Part shown: positions 36,162-44,710 of the stretch, piece after piece
How positions within the stretch are numbered: position 1 is the first letter of the stretch
Layout of the letters: each line of letters opens with the position of its first letter
Origin: Melioribacter roseus P3M-2
GTDB lineage: Bacteria > Bacteroidota > Ignavibacteria > Ignavibacteriales > Melioribacteraceae
NCBI RefSeq assembly: GCF_000279145.1
Contig: NC_018178.1
Span: 372,001 to 436,000, forward strand
Direction of reading: 5' to 3'
DNA: 64,000 nucleotides
Program-made: the position numbers and the translations under genes
The notes under the pieces: generated by a model
Databases searched by the model: none
What the model was told of the DNA's origin: nothing
What the model saw: only the letters and a program-made list of their open reading frames with translations

Positions 36162-37742
36162 TCAATGTTTCTTAAATTCCGCTATAATTTTATTTATCTC
36201 GTCCTCGGAGATGCCGCTGCCGAACCGTTTGTTTGATTCTTTTTTCGTAAAAGAAGAATTGAAAGAGCCGACAGGCGGATTGCCCGCACGCGCTCTCAAG
36301 CGTTCTTCGATAATATTCGTAAATCCGGAGGCTCCCGCTTCCGTCCTTCTAACTCCGGTTCCTTCCAACGAATCGACCGCGTTGCCTTTGTTAACCGGAT
36401 TGGTTTCGAACGCCAGAGTTTTAATATTCATCAAATGAGAAGCCGTAACGTTTTCCGAAATAATCGAACCTCCCCACGTGCCGGGCCCTAACGTCATCGA
36501 TGGCGTTAATCCCGTCGTGTATCCAACTGCGCCCACAGACGAAGGCGTATTAACTACTATACGAAACGCGGGTTTTTCCAACGCAAATTTCAATATGATT
36601 TCCCTGTCGTTCGAATGGATTGCCATAGTGTGACCGACGCCTCCGAATTCGAGCAGTTCTATCGAACGGTGACATCCTTCGAGCCATCCGTCGACCGTAT
36701 AAAACGCCAGTATGGGCGAGAGTTTTTCGATCGAAAGCGGTTCGTCTTTACCGACTTTCGTACATTCGGCAATCAATACCGTCGTGTCCGGAGGGACTTC
36801 GAAACCCGCGTACGAAGCTATCCACGGAGCTGGTTTGCCCACAATATCGGCGTTCAGTTTTGCGCCTTTGGCGACTCGTTCTTCCAGAAGTTTCTTTTCT
36901 TCGGGATTTAAGAAATAACACCCGAGTTTTTTCGCTTCTTCGATCACTTTTTCTTTAATAGGACGGTCGACAATCATCGCCTGTTCCGAAGAACACAATA
37001 CTCCGTTGTCGAAAGTCGTGCCGTAGACGATATCCGCCACGGCTTTTTTAATATCGGCGGTTCTTTCTATAAAAGCCGGAACGTTGCCCGAGCCTACGCC
37101 GTAAGCCGGTTTTCCCGCGCTGTACGCGGCGCGCACCATCGGAGTGCTGCCCGTAGCAAGTATAACGGCAATGTTCTTATCGTGCATCAATGCGTTCGTG
37201 CCTTCGAGCGTGGGAATAGTCAACGTCTGGATTAAACCCGCCGGAGCGCCCGCTTTTTCGGCGGCTTCGGATAAGACATTCATTGCTTCGGCTGTCGATT
37301 TAACGGCTTTCGGATGAGGACTGGCTACAATTCCGTTCCTGCATTTCAACGATATAATCGCTTTGAACATTGCGGTCGACGTCGGATTGGTCGACGGAAT
37401 CAAAGCCGCCACGACTCCCATCGGCTCGGCTATTTTAACCACTTTGCCGTTGCTTCTTATATCGATTATACCGACGGTTTTGAGGTCTTTAATCGAATTA
37501 TAAACATCCCTCGTGGCAAACTGATTTTTAATAATCTTGTCCGATACTTTGCCGAAACCCGTTTCCTCGTGAGCCATACGCGCAAGTCTTTCGGCTTCCC
37601 TGAATCCGGCTTCGCTCATCGCTTCGACTATTTTGTCCACCTGCTTTTGATTGAAATGCTTGAATTCCATCTGAGCTTCTTTTGCGCGAGCGGCTAAATT
37701 GCGAGCCAGTTGTATCGACTGAAGGTCTTTATCGAAGTCCAT
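36162..37742 (-). CDS. CoA-acylating acetaldehyde dehydrogenase
   Basis: A 526-residue ALDH-superfamily enzyme converting acetyl-CoA and acetaldehyde with NAD(H). The catalytic Cys is C250 in FDNGVLCSSEQ; PSTNPTSTAMFKAI and the GSTPMV nucleotide region match the EutE/PduP/AdhE-N group. The ATG at 37742 fits the family start; a TTG at 37793 gives an unlikely 17-residue extension. The C-terminal 50 residues are longer than EutE. No alcohol dehydrogenase domain, microcompartment shell gene or encapsulation peptide is evident, so a role in fermentative redox balance is inferred. Confidence 0.88.
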   Translation of the reverse strand: MDFDKDLQSIQLARNLAARAKEAQMEFKHFNQKQVDKIVEAMSEAGFREAERLARMAHEETGFGKVSDKIIKNQFATRDVYNSIKDLKTVGIIDIRSNGKVVKIAEPMGVVAALIPSTNPTSTAMFKAIISLKCRNGIVASPHPKAVKSTAEAMNVLSEAAEKAGAPAGLIQTLTIPTLEGTNALMHDKNIAVILATGSTPMVRAAYSAGKPAYGVGSGNVPAFIERTADIKKAVADIVYGTTFDNGVLCSSEQAMIVDRPIKEKVIEEAKKLGCYFLNPEEKKLLEERVAKGAKLNADIVGKPAPWIASYAGFEVPPDTTVLIAECTKVGKDEPLSIEKLSPILAFYTVDGWLEGCHRSIELLEFGGVGHTMAIHSNDREIILKFALEKPAFRIVVNTPSSVGAVGYTTGLTPSMTLGPGTWGGSIISENVTASHLMNIKTLAFETNPVNKGNAVDSLEGTGVRRTEAGASGFTNIIEERLRARAGNPPVGSFNSSFTKKESNKRFGSGISEDEINKIIAEFKKH

Positions 37743-37798
37743 TTGCTTTCCGAATTTTTCCTCAAATATAAGGACTCCCTTTTCAAAGGTCAATTAAA

Positions 37799-38551
37799 TT
37801 ACCCGTTCATTATTTCTTTCAGTTTTTGATAACCCGATTTACTTACGGGAATCTTTGCGCCGTCTTTAAGGATTGCCCTGTAGGATTCTTTTTCGAAGAG
37901 TTCGAGCTGCTTGACGGCGTCGAGCCGCGTTATGTAGGAACGGTGCAGACGGATAAAATTTTCCGGGTCCAAATTCTTTTCGAACCACTTCATGGTTTTC
38001 TGCTTGAGGAAATTTCCCCTTGCCGTATGCAGCATTACATAGTCGTCCTGCGCTTCTATATAATTGATTTCGTCGACGGAAATAATAAGAATATTATTGT
38101 TGTGTTTTACGACCACTCTTTCGAGCCGCTCGCCCTTTTCCCTGTCGGTTTCTTTCAGTTTATTCAGTTTGTCCCGGAGATCCGATTTATTGCCGATCGA
38201 TAATTTTGCTTTGTCGAGCGCGTCTTTGAACCTTTCTTCCGAAAACGGTTTCAACAGATAATCGATTGCGTTTACTTCGAAGGCTTTGATGGCGTATTGA
38301 TCGAATGCCGTAGTAAAGATGATAGCCGGAGGTTCGTCGATCAATTCGAGCATTTCGAAACCCGTTATTTTAGGCATTTGAACGTCGAGGAAAATCAGGT
38401 CGGGTTTAATTTCGTTAATCAACTTTATCGCTTCGAATCCGTTCGAACATTCGCCGGCAATTTCGAATTCGTCGTACTCCGAGAGATACCGGGACACAAC
38501 TTCGCGGGCGAGCTTTTCGTCGTCTACAATCAGCGTTTTTATCTTTTTCAT
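37799..38551 (-). CDS. LytTR-family response regulator
   Basis: A 250-residue regulator. Receiver domain: acidic D10-D11, phosphoacceptor D56 in LIFLDVQMP, K near 105. The LytTR DNA-binding domain covers about 150-250 (INYIEAQDDYVMLHT, FIRLHRSYI). It overlaps the upstream kinase stop by 4 bp, so they form a cognate pair. It probably controls envelope genes, including this operon, judged from the LiaF-like genes in front. Confidence 0.93.
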   Translation of the reverse strand: MKKIKTLIVDDEKLAREVVSRYLSEYDEFEIAGECSNGFEAIKLINEIKPDLIFLDVQMPKITGFEMLELIDEPPAIIFTTAFDQYAIKAFEVNAIDYLLKPFSEERFKDALDKAKLSIGNKSDLRDKLNKLKETDREKGERLERVVVKHNNNILIISVDEINYIEAQDDYVMLHTARGNFLKQKTMKWFEKNLDPENFIRLHRSYITRLDAVKQLELFEKESYRAILKDGAKIPVSKSGYQKLKEIMNG

Positions 38552-39600
38552 TTTTTCTCCGGTATGTAAATATTTACCCTGAAAATTCCGTCGCTTTTAT
38601 CCGTGGAAATCAAATTCTCGTTGTCGTAAAAGAGTTTGAGACGGTTTTTAATATTCTTCAAACCGATGCCTTCGCCTTTGCGGGGAACGGCTTCAGGATC
38701 GTAATTGTTTTCCAGACTAATTTTGAGGAATCCGTTTTCTCTTTTGCATTTGAGTTTAATGGTTACTTTTTCGACTCTCTCGTACACTCCGTGTTTGATT
38801 GCGTTTTCGAACAGAGGCTGAAGCAGCATGGCGGGAACTTCGCCTCCGCGGCAATCCTCGTCGCATTCTTCTACGTAATCGAATTTGTCTCCGAATCTTA
38901 CTTTTTCGATGTCGAGATAGAGCCGCGAATTTTCGAGCTCTTCTTTCAGGGAATTTGTCCGATTTTCATTACGCGATAATGTGCCTCTTAAAAAAGAAGA
39001 GAGTTTAATCGTCATTTCCCGCGCTTTTTCCGGATCGCTCAACGTCAGAGAAGCGACTGAATTGAGACTGTTGAAAATAAAGTGGGGATTGATTTGATAT
39101 TTAAGGGACTTCAATTCGGTCTCTTTTACAAGCGTCCTCAGCTCGGCTTCTTTCAATACTTTGTCGTGAAAATTGTTGTAGTAGATAATAACGTAATCGA
39201 CCGCGATAATAATGATGTAGAACATAATTCCCGCAATGGCGCGCCATATCAGACTTTCGTCCAGCATTGTCAAATATTCCGGGTCGTCGATAATGTTCGA
39301 CAGTATAAAATAAGAAGCGGCGAGCCAGAATGTCGTAATTATCGCCGCCGAAGCTATATGATTAAGTATAATCTTGTAAGCGGGATAATTGTCGAGCGAA
39401 TTGAAATTTACCATATACCAGAAACTGAGTCCCAGGAATGAATAGAGCCCGTTAAATACAATGCCGTCGGCAATCGAATAATCGAAAGGAGCGTCCACAA
39501 TAAAAATAAGAATTAACGATTGCGCCGCGGCTATGAATATCCACAGCAGGGAATAGATTAAAAGGAGTTTTTTATTTTTGATAAACGGATTAATCATCAT
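38548..39600 (-). CDS. LytS-like sensor histidine kinase (His_kinase family)
   Basis: A 350-residue kinase with four N-terminal helices, then a short coiled coil and the His_kinase domain (YQINPHFIFNSLNSVASL with the phosphoacceptor His) and a HATPase end with GEGIGLKNIKNRL. It has no sensor domain beyond the membrane helices. It is 9 bp downstream of a LiaF-like gene and overlaps the LytTR gene. Confidence 0.92.
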   Translation of the reverse strand: MMINPFIKNKKLLLIYSLLWIFIAAAQSLILIFIVDAPFDYSIADGIVFNGLYSFLGLSFWYMVNFNSLDNYPAYKIILNHIASAAIITTFWLAASYFILSNIIDDPEYLTMLDESLIWRAIAGIMFYIIIIAVDYVIIYYNNFHDKVLKEAELRTLVKETELKSLKYQINPHFIFNSLNSVASLTLSDPEKAREMTIKLSSFLRGTLSRNENRTNSLKEELENSRLYLDIEKVRFGDKFDYVEECDEDCRGGEVPAMLLQPLFENAIKHGVYERVEKVTIKLKCKRENGFLKISLENNYDPEAVPRKGEGIGLKNIKNRLKLFYDNENLISTDKSDGIFRVNIYIPEKK

Positions 39601-39609
39601 GGTTAACCG

Positions 39610-40359
39610 TCACGAGTAATGGACTTCGCAGCCGCCGAAGATAACCGAGCCTTTCAAAATCAGAAGACCTTCCTGATTCTCTTCCGTTCCCGGCATTACA
39701 TAACGTTTATCGTCGAATCCGCCGAAGACGGACGTAATATTCGAAATCACTTTCCAGTTTTTAGGCACAAAGAGCGTGCATCCGCCCATAATGCAGCTAA
39801 TATCGAGCGTAACCGCGCCTTCGGCGAGTTTTGAATTGTCGAAATTGATCTGGATACTTCCCATAATAACGTTGATTTTTCCGCCGCTGAAATTTTCCGA
39901 ACGGATCAGTTTGCTTGAGCTAGTAAGTATGCAATCCTCGTTTATAAAATCCGTATTTTCCGTATAGACAAAATTTTCCGGTTCCGTTCCGGTTTCCGGC
40001 GGTTCCTCTTCCAACTCTACCCTTTTTACGTGACGACCGTTTCTTTTCAGAATAATAAAGAGTCCTATAATAATTATTATTACCGGCCAGAAATCACGGA
40101 ATCTCAATATAAAGAAAGGATTCACAATTTTGCCGGCTATTCCGAAAATACCTATTACAAGGAAGACGATTCCGACAACGCTGTTTTTCGATTTCGAAAG
40201 AACCGTTATACCGATAATCAGAAAGAGCATATGCCACGAAAAGATAATGTGCCGGAACGAGAAGTCGATCATAAAAACGTTGTCGATTAAAAGCAAAGCT
40301 CCCGCAACAATCAGAAGTATACCGAGCCAGTTAGTCTTTGATGCTTTTGAATTATCCAT
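39610..40359 (-). CDS. LiaF-like membrane protein (LiaF_TM + C-terminal domain), copy A
   Basis: A 249-residue protein with four N-terminal helices (about residues 10-105, LiaF-TMD type, W-x-x-x-L-I-V-A-G-A-L-L-L-I-D-N start) and a cytoplasmic beta-rich domain. That domain has repeated G-G blocks (IMGSIQINF, IMGGCTLFVP, VFGGFDDKRY, VIFGGCEVHY), like the LiaF C-terminal/DUF2154 domain. LiaF proteins in Firmicutes inhibit an envelope-stress kinase. It is cotranscribed with copy B and the LytS/LytTR pair. Confidence 0.85.
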   Translation of the reverse strand: MDNSKASKTNWLGILLIVAGALLLIDNVFMIDFSFRHIIFSWHMLFLIIGITVLSKSKNSVVGIVFLVIGIFGIAGKIVNPFFILRFRDFWPVIIIIIGLFIILKRNGRHVKRVELEEEPPETGTEPENFVYTENTDFINEDCILTSSSKLIRSENFSGGKINVIMGSIQINFDNSKLAEGAVTLDISCIMGGCTLFVPKNWKVISNITSVFGGFDDKRYVMPGTEENQEGLLILKGSVIFGGCEVHYS

Positions 40360-40368
40360 TACTTCTCC

Positions 40369-41064
40369 TTAGTTTTTAATTTCGCCGCCGCCGAAGATAA
40401 TTATCCCTTTGATGTAGAGAATTTTGTCCTCGTCGAAATCCGAATCGGGTATCTTTTTTCTGGAATCCGAAAAGCCGCCGAAAATCGGCAGGACGTCGAC
40501 GACGATTTTCCAGCCCGGCGGCACAATCAAAGTGGCGCCTCCGAATATGATTGTTATGTCGAGAGTGTTGTCGCCTTCGGCTAGTTTGCAGTTGGTTAAA
40601 TTAATTTCCGAACCTCCGAAAATCGATACGATATTGCCGCCTCTGAAATTATCTATGTAATAATTCTTGCTGCTGCCTCCGAATACGGAGACTTCTTCAA
40701 TGGTTCCGGATTCTTCTTCCGATTTGACGCCGCCCTGCTCGGATTTATGAGGACGATGCTTCTTTCCGAAATGATAATTGGATTTTCCTCCCTGCCTGAA
40801 TAAAATATAAACGCCCAGAAGAATGAGCAGCAGGGGCCACAACTCCGGCGCTATTTTGAACAATCCGATGCCTATAAATATTAGTCCCGCCGTTTTGCTG
40901 CGAGTAAGGAAAAAGATCATAAGTCCGAACAGTATGAACAAATATTCCCACGAGTAGATGAATTCCGGCAGCGTCATTATTCCGTAATTGTCGAGCAGGA
41001 ATAAAATTCCCAGAACCATCAGAATGAATCCCGTCAGAATTCTTGTTGTCATATGACTTTGCAT
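40369..41064 (-). CDS. LiaF-like membrane protein, copy B
   Basis: A 231-residue paralogue of the next gene with the same plan: four helices, a His/Lys/Glu-rich linker, then a beta domain with FGGSSKNYYI, IFGGSEINL, IFGGATLIVP, PIFGGFSD and IIFGGGEIKN. ATG 41064 is chosen for its ACGGAG site; an ATG further upstream lacks one. It is the first gene of the four-gene LiaF-LiaF-LytS-LytTR operon; 9 bp separates it from copy A. Confidence 0.85.
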   Translation of the reverse strand: MQSHMTTRILTGFILMVLGILFLLDNYGIMTLPEFIYSWEYLFILFGLMIFFLTRSKTAGLIFIGIGLFKIAPELWPLLLILLGVYILFRQGGKSNYHFGKKHRPHKSEQGGVKSEEESGTIEEVSVFGGSSKNYYIDNFRGGNIVSIFGGSEINLTNCKLAEGDNTLDITIIFGGATLIVPPGWKIVVDVLPIFGGFSDSRKKIPDSDFDEDKILYIKGIIIFGGGEIKN

Positions 41065-41186
41065 TTTTGCTCCGTTTATAAATTCCACATGCAAATTAAT
41101 AAATTGAAATCGCCCGGAAACAACAAATCGGCGAATTGCGGATTTTTATCGGTAAAACAATTTTGTTTATACTGCCGCTGAAAGGA

Positions 41187-41654
41187 TCAAATAATTTCGT
41201 ACGGCTCCCGGATAACTTCCGGATTAACAATCTTAAATTTATCCGTAATTGAATCGAGCAGATTTTCCCTCACTACCAATATCAACATCGCTGAGCCCGA
41301 AGATTCCAGCGCATAATTCAATGCGGGGGCAAGTCCTTCTCCTTCCGATTCGAGTTTGCCGATTTCATCGAAGATTAGAGCGTCGTAATTTTGTTTTACC
41401 GCTTCGATTAATTTTCCGTTTGCCCACCGGAAGGCGTTTCGGCTGAAACGAAATTTACCTACGGTAAGCGCGTCTTCCTCTCCTGCGGGTTCCAGCGAAA
41501 AAACCGTTCTGCTATTTATGTGATAGAGGAACCGTTTTCCTTCGATAACCGGTTGAAGAACGCCATCGATACCGGACAGTACTGCGGCCCATTTGAAAAG
41601 CGCGGTTGTTTTGCCCGAATTAATAGGCCCGGAAATAATTTTTATACTGGACAT
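41187..41654 (-). CDS. THEP1-like NTPase (NTPase_1)
   Basis: A 155-residue P-loop protein: Walker A GPINSGKTT near residues 8-16 and Walker B ALIFDEIGKLE, as in nucleoside-triphosphatase THEP1. True THEP1 substrates are NTPs; in vivo roles are unclear. The start lies 35 bp inside the end of the upstream membrane-protein gene, an overlap that suggests coupled translation and joint function. Confidence 0.75.
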   Translation of the reverse strand: MSSIKIISGPINSGKTTALFKWAAVLSGIDGVLQPVIEGKRFLYHINSRTVFSLEPAGEEDALTVGKFRFSRNAFRWANGKLIEAVKQNYDALIFDEIGKLESEGEGLAPALNYALESSGSAMLILVVRENLLDSITDKFKIVNPEVIREPYEII

Positions 41655-42714
41655 TTTCCGTGTTCATTGTAAGGAGAAGAAAGAACGAAAGCGAAAAGAA
41701 AAAGATCAGTCGTTCGATTCCGAGGTACCTTCTGGAGACCGACCAGCTGTTGTTTATAATGGCGCGAAAACTCGGGAAAAGGTCGGTTATACTGTTGATT
41801 TCCGAAGCGTGCCGGAATTTTTCCTCTTCGATAAACCTTTTGAATTTGCCGATAACTATCGGCGAAATTATACTGAACCAGATGAAAGAAATGGTAAACG
41901 AACGGAGCAGCATAAATACAACGCCCCAGAAACGATTATAATTATTCAGATAGTAAGAGAAGACCAGCAAGAAAAGACAAAATACTATAAATAAAATGCC
42001 GGACGGTCGCTGCCACCACCTTTTTACTTTTTTCTCGCTCGTAAGAAAATTGTCCGACGTTATCAGATGAAAAATATAATAAGCTTTGTAGTTATCGTAA
42101 GTGCGTCTTACCCATTTGGGAATATTGGCGGCTTTCAATCCGACGGTAATTCCGGCAATCAGATGCGCCCCGACATAGAGCGTAATAATCATCATACTTA
42201 AACTGAAGCCCGAACTGGTGTCGAATTGATAAAACTGCAGGACGATATAATCCGCAAATTCGTTGAGCGACTCCCAGAACGTAAAACCGAAGAGAAGCGT
42301 AAGCATGAAAAGACGCTGGGAAGCCGAATACAAGAGCGTAATAACGCCGAGTAAAAACGTCGCGGTTCTGTGCGACTTGACGTAAGTATACAAATAATAA
42401 CCGAGAAAAGCCTGCACTGCAATTGCAAAATAGGAATTCAGCGGGCTGTAGGGACTGACGACGGCTTTTACTAAAGCAGCCAGGAGAGCCGATTTCAAAA
42501 TTATCTTTTTGTCTTCTGAATAATAAGCCAGAAGCGAAATGAATATTACCGCCGCCACGCTGAGGAAAAGTCCGGTCAACGGAATTTTGAGAATGTGCAA
42601 AATGCCGCCGAAAGCCGCTTCGCTGAACGCCCACAGAGCGGTTATTCTTTTAAGATCGATTTTAACTTCGTCCGGCTTGGGAGAATTAAATAAATCTTCG
42701 GTAATGAATCTCAA
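41620..42714 (-). CDS. Polytopic membrane protein, ECF-transporter-like (unassigned)
   Basis: A 364-residue protein with 9-10 helices. The N-terminal half (AFGGILHILKIPLTGLFLS, VVSPYSPLNSYFAI, Q-A-F-L-G) resembles ECF S-components. The C-terminal half has long helices with charged ends, somewhat like an ECF T-component. This is a resemblance by eye, not a family match. The overlapping NTPase downstream and CMD protein upstream (ATGA overlap) make a tight three-gene set. Substrate unknown. Confidence 0.55.
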   Translation of the reverse strand: MRFITEDLFNSPKPDEVKIDLKRITALWAFSEAAFGGILHILKIPLTGLFLSVAAVIFISLLAYYSEDKKIILKSALLAALVKAVVSPYSPLNSYFAIAVQAFLGYYLYTYVKSHRTATFLLGVITLLYSASQRLFMLTLLFGFTFWESLNEFADYIVLQFYQFDTSSGFSLSMMIITLYVGAHLIAGITVGLKAANIPKWVRRTYDNYKAYYIFHLITSDNFLTSEKKVKRWWQRPSGILFIVFCLFLLVFSYYLNNYNRFWGVVFMLLRSFTISFIWFSIISPIVIGKFKRFIEEEKFRHASEINSITDLFPSFRAIINNSWSVSRRYLGIERLIFFFSLSFFLLLTMNTENVQYKNYFRAY

Positions 42715-43040
42715 TTATTTCTTTCCCTTTTTTTGTCGAGAATATCGTCGATCCAACTCATTACAGCCATCGAAGCCGGAAACCCGATTGTGGGAATTGC
42801 CAGAAGCGCCACCTGTCTTATTTCCTCGTTTTTGATTTTTGCTTTGACGGCTTTTCGCACCTGCGCGTGAACGGCGCCTTCCATCATTGCGCCGGCTGAA
42901 AGCGCCAGTTTAACGAGTATTCTCGTCTTCTCGTCGAGCGGCCCCGCTTCGTGAACCGCGCCTCCCAGTTTTTCGTATGCCACCGCTACCTGGGGATATT
43001 CTTTCAAGAATCGTTCAAATCTCTTGGGTAATTTTCCCAT
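42711..43040 (-). CDS. Carboxymuconolactone decarboxylase-like (CMD/AhpD fold) protein
   Basis: A 109-residue all-helical CMD-family protein (DEKTRILVKLALSAGAMMEG then VHAQVRKAVKA). The CxxC of AhpD peroxidases is absent; E and H in the MMEGAVHAQ segment occupy the active-site area. A peroxidase role is therefore unlikely. It precedes the ECF-like membrane gene with an ATGA overlap. Function not assigned. Confidence 0.8.
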   Translation of the reverse strand: MGKLPKRFERFLKEYPQVAVAYEKLGGAVHEAGPLDEKTRILVKLALSAGAMMEGAVHAQVRKAVKAKIKNEEIRQVALLAIPTIGFPASMAVMSWIDDILDKKRERNN

Positions 43041-43162
43041 CTCCCGCCCTGATTGATTTTCTTTTTATAAAGCTCAATGAGCTTTGACGAAATTATTATA
43101 GAGTTGAAAATATAATTTTGTATTTTTACAAACAACAAAAATTTTTTCAGGGTGAAACAAAA

Positions 43163-44140
43163 GTGAAAGTATTGGTCACAGGCGGAGCCGGATATATCGG
43201 TTCTCACTTCGTCAAATATCTAGTAAAAAATAATTTTTCGCCGGTCGTGCTCGACAGTCTCGTAAGAGGTCACCGCGAGGCGGTTGGCGATTCTGTCCCG
43301 TTCGAAAATGCGGATTTGCTCGACTACGACTCGCTCGAAAAAGTAATCTACAAACACAAGCCCGAAGCTATCGTACATTTTGCCGCATTCGCATATGTGG
43401 GAGAATCGGTCGAAAATCCCGAACTCTACTATACCAATAATGTGGTGGGAAGTTTTAATTTGATAAAAGCGGCGGTAAAAAACAATATTAAAAAGTTTGT
43501 CTTTTCTTCCACCTGCTCGATATACGGCAATCCGCTAAACGTGCCTATTTCGGAATCGGAACCGGCAAAACCGATTAATCCGTACGCAAACACCAAACTT
43601 GTAATCGAAATGATGTTGAAGGACTTCGAATACAAGTACGGTTTGAAACACGTTTGTTTGAGATATTTTAACGCGGCGGGAGCCGACCCCGAAGGAGAAA
43701 TCGGGGAAAGTCATTCGCCCGAGACTCATTTAATTCCGATTGTGCTCGAAGCCGCTTTGGGCAAACGCGAAAAAGTTTTTGTATTCGGAAACGATTACGA
43801 CACTCAAGACGGAACGTGCATACGGGATTATATACACGTCGTCGACCTTGCCGACGCGCATCTGAAAGCCCTCCTTTATCTGGATAAAGAAAATTCGACG
43901 TCGGAAATTATCAATCTCGGCACAGGCGCGGGTAATTCCGTTCTGGAAATAATAAAGAGAGCCGAAGAAATTACAGGCAAAAAAATAAATTACGAAATTA
44001 CCGGTCGACGCCCCGGCGACCCAGCAGTTTTAGTAGCCGACAACAAAAAAGCGCGGAAACTTCTCGACTGGAAACCGGAATTAAAAATCGAAGAGATCCT
44101 TTCGACCGCATGGAAATGGCATTCTAATCCCAGATACTGA
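43163..44140 (+). CDS. galE: UDP-glucose 4-epimerase
   Basis: A 325-residue extended SDR enzyme converting UDP-Glc and UDP-Gal. NAD site GGAGYIGSH, catalytic SSTCSIYG and YANTK, and the substrate region RYFNAAGADPEGEIGE. The start is GTG 43163 with AGGGTG 8 nt upstream; the upstream ATG-less extension is not family-like. It heads a nucleotide-sugar operon with rfbC and ugd. Confidence 0.94.
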   Translation: MKVLVTGGAGYIGSHFVKYLVKNNFSPVVLDSLVRGHREAVGDSVPFENADLLDYDSLEKVIYKHKPEAIVHFAAFAYVGESVENPELYYTNNVVGSFNLIKAAVKNNIKKFVFSSTCSIYGNPLNVPISESEPAKPINPYANTKLVIEMMLKDFEYKYGLKHVCLRYFNAAGADPEGEIGESHSPETHLIPIVLEAALGKREKVFVFGNDYDTQDGTCIRDYIHVVDLADAHLKALLYLDKENSTSEIINLGTGAGNSVLEIIKRAEEITGKKINYEITGRRPGDPAVLVADNKKARKLLDWKPELKIEEILSTAWKWHSNPRY

Positions 44141-44143
44141 TTA

Positions 44144-44710
44144 ATGATTTTCGAAAAAGTACATATCGACGGACTTTTAATAGTAAAACCCGACGTTTAC
44201 GAAGACCAACGCGGTTTCTTTTTTGAATTGTTCAACAAATTCAAATATGAAGAGGCGGGCATTAAATTCGACTTTGTCCAGGATAATATATCGAAATCGG
44301 TAAAAAACACGATCCGCGGACTCCATTATCAGATCGGCGAATTTGCTCAGGGCAAACTCTGCACGGTTTTAAAAGGCAGGGTACTCGATGTGGCTGTCGA
44401 CATTCGTTACGGATCGCCGACGTACGGCAAATATTTCTCCTACGAACTCGACGACGTTAAAAAAGAACAGCTCTGGATTCCGCCCGGATTTGCTCACGGT
44501 TTTTCCGTTTTGTCGGACGAAGCAGTATTCATGTATAAATGCACCGCGCGTTACAGCAGAGAACACGAGCGCGCAATTTTGTTTAACGACTCGGATTTAA
44601 ATATCGACTGGCGAATTAACCATCCGGTTGTATCGGATAAAGATTTGAAAGCCAAACAATTCAAAGACATAGAACACGATTTCATATTCAAACGGGAGGG
44701 CAATCAATGA
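44144..44710 (+). CDS. rfbC: dTDP-4-dehydrorhamnose 3,5-epimerase
   Basis: A 188-residue cupin enzyme in dTDP-L-rhamnose synthesis. Signature: YEDQRGFFFELFN, IRGLHYQ with the catalytic His, KGRVLDVAVDIR and PPGFAHGF. It lies 3 bp after galE and overlaps ugd by 4 bp. rfbD is further along at 54126-55028; rfbA and rfbB are not in the window. Confidence 0.94.
   Translation: MIFEKVHIDGLLIVKPDVYEDQRGFFFELFNKFKYEEAGIKFDFVQDNISKSVKNTIRGLHYQIGEFAQGKLCTVLKGRVLDVAVDIRYGSPTYGKYFSYELDDVKKEQLWIPPGFAHGFSVLSDEAVFMYKCTARYSREHERAILFNDSDLNIDWRINHPVVSDKDLKAKQFKDIEHDFIFKREGNQ

Noticed and set aside
37743-37793. TTG start for the aldehyde dehydrogenase
   Set aside because: The 17 extra residues do not resemble the family, and the ATG at 37742 does.
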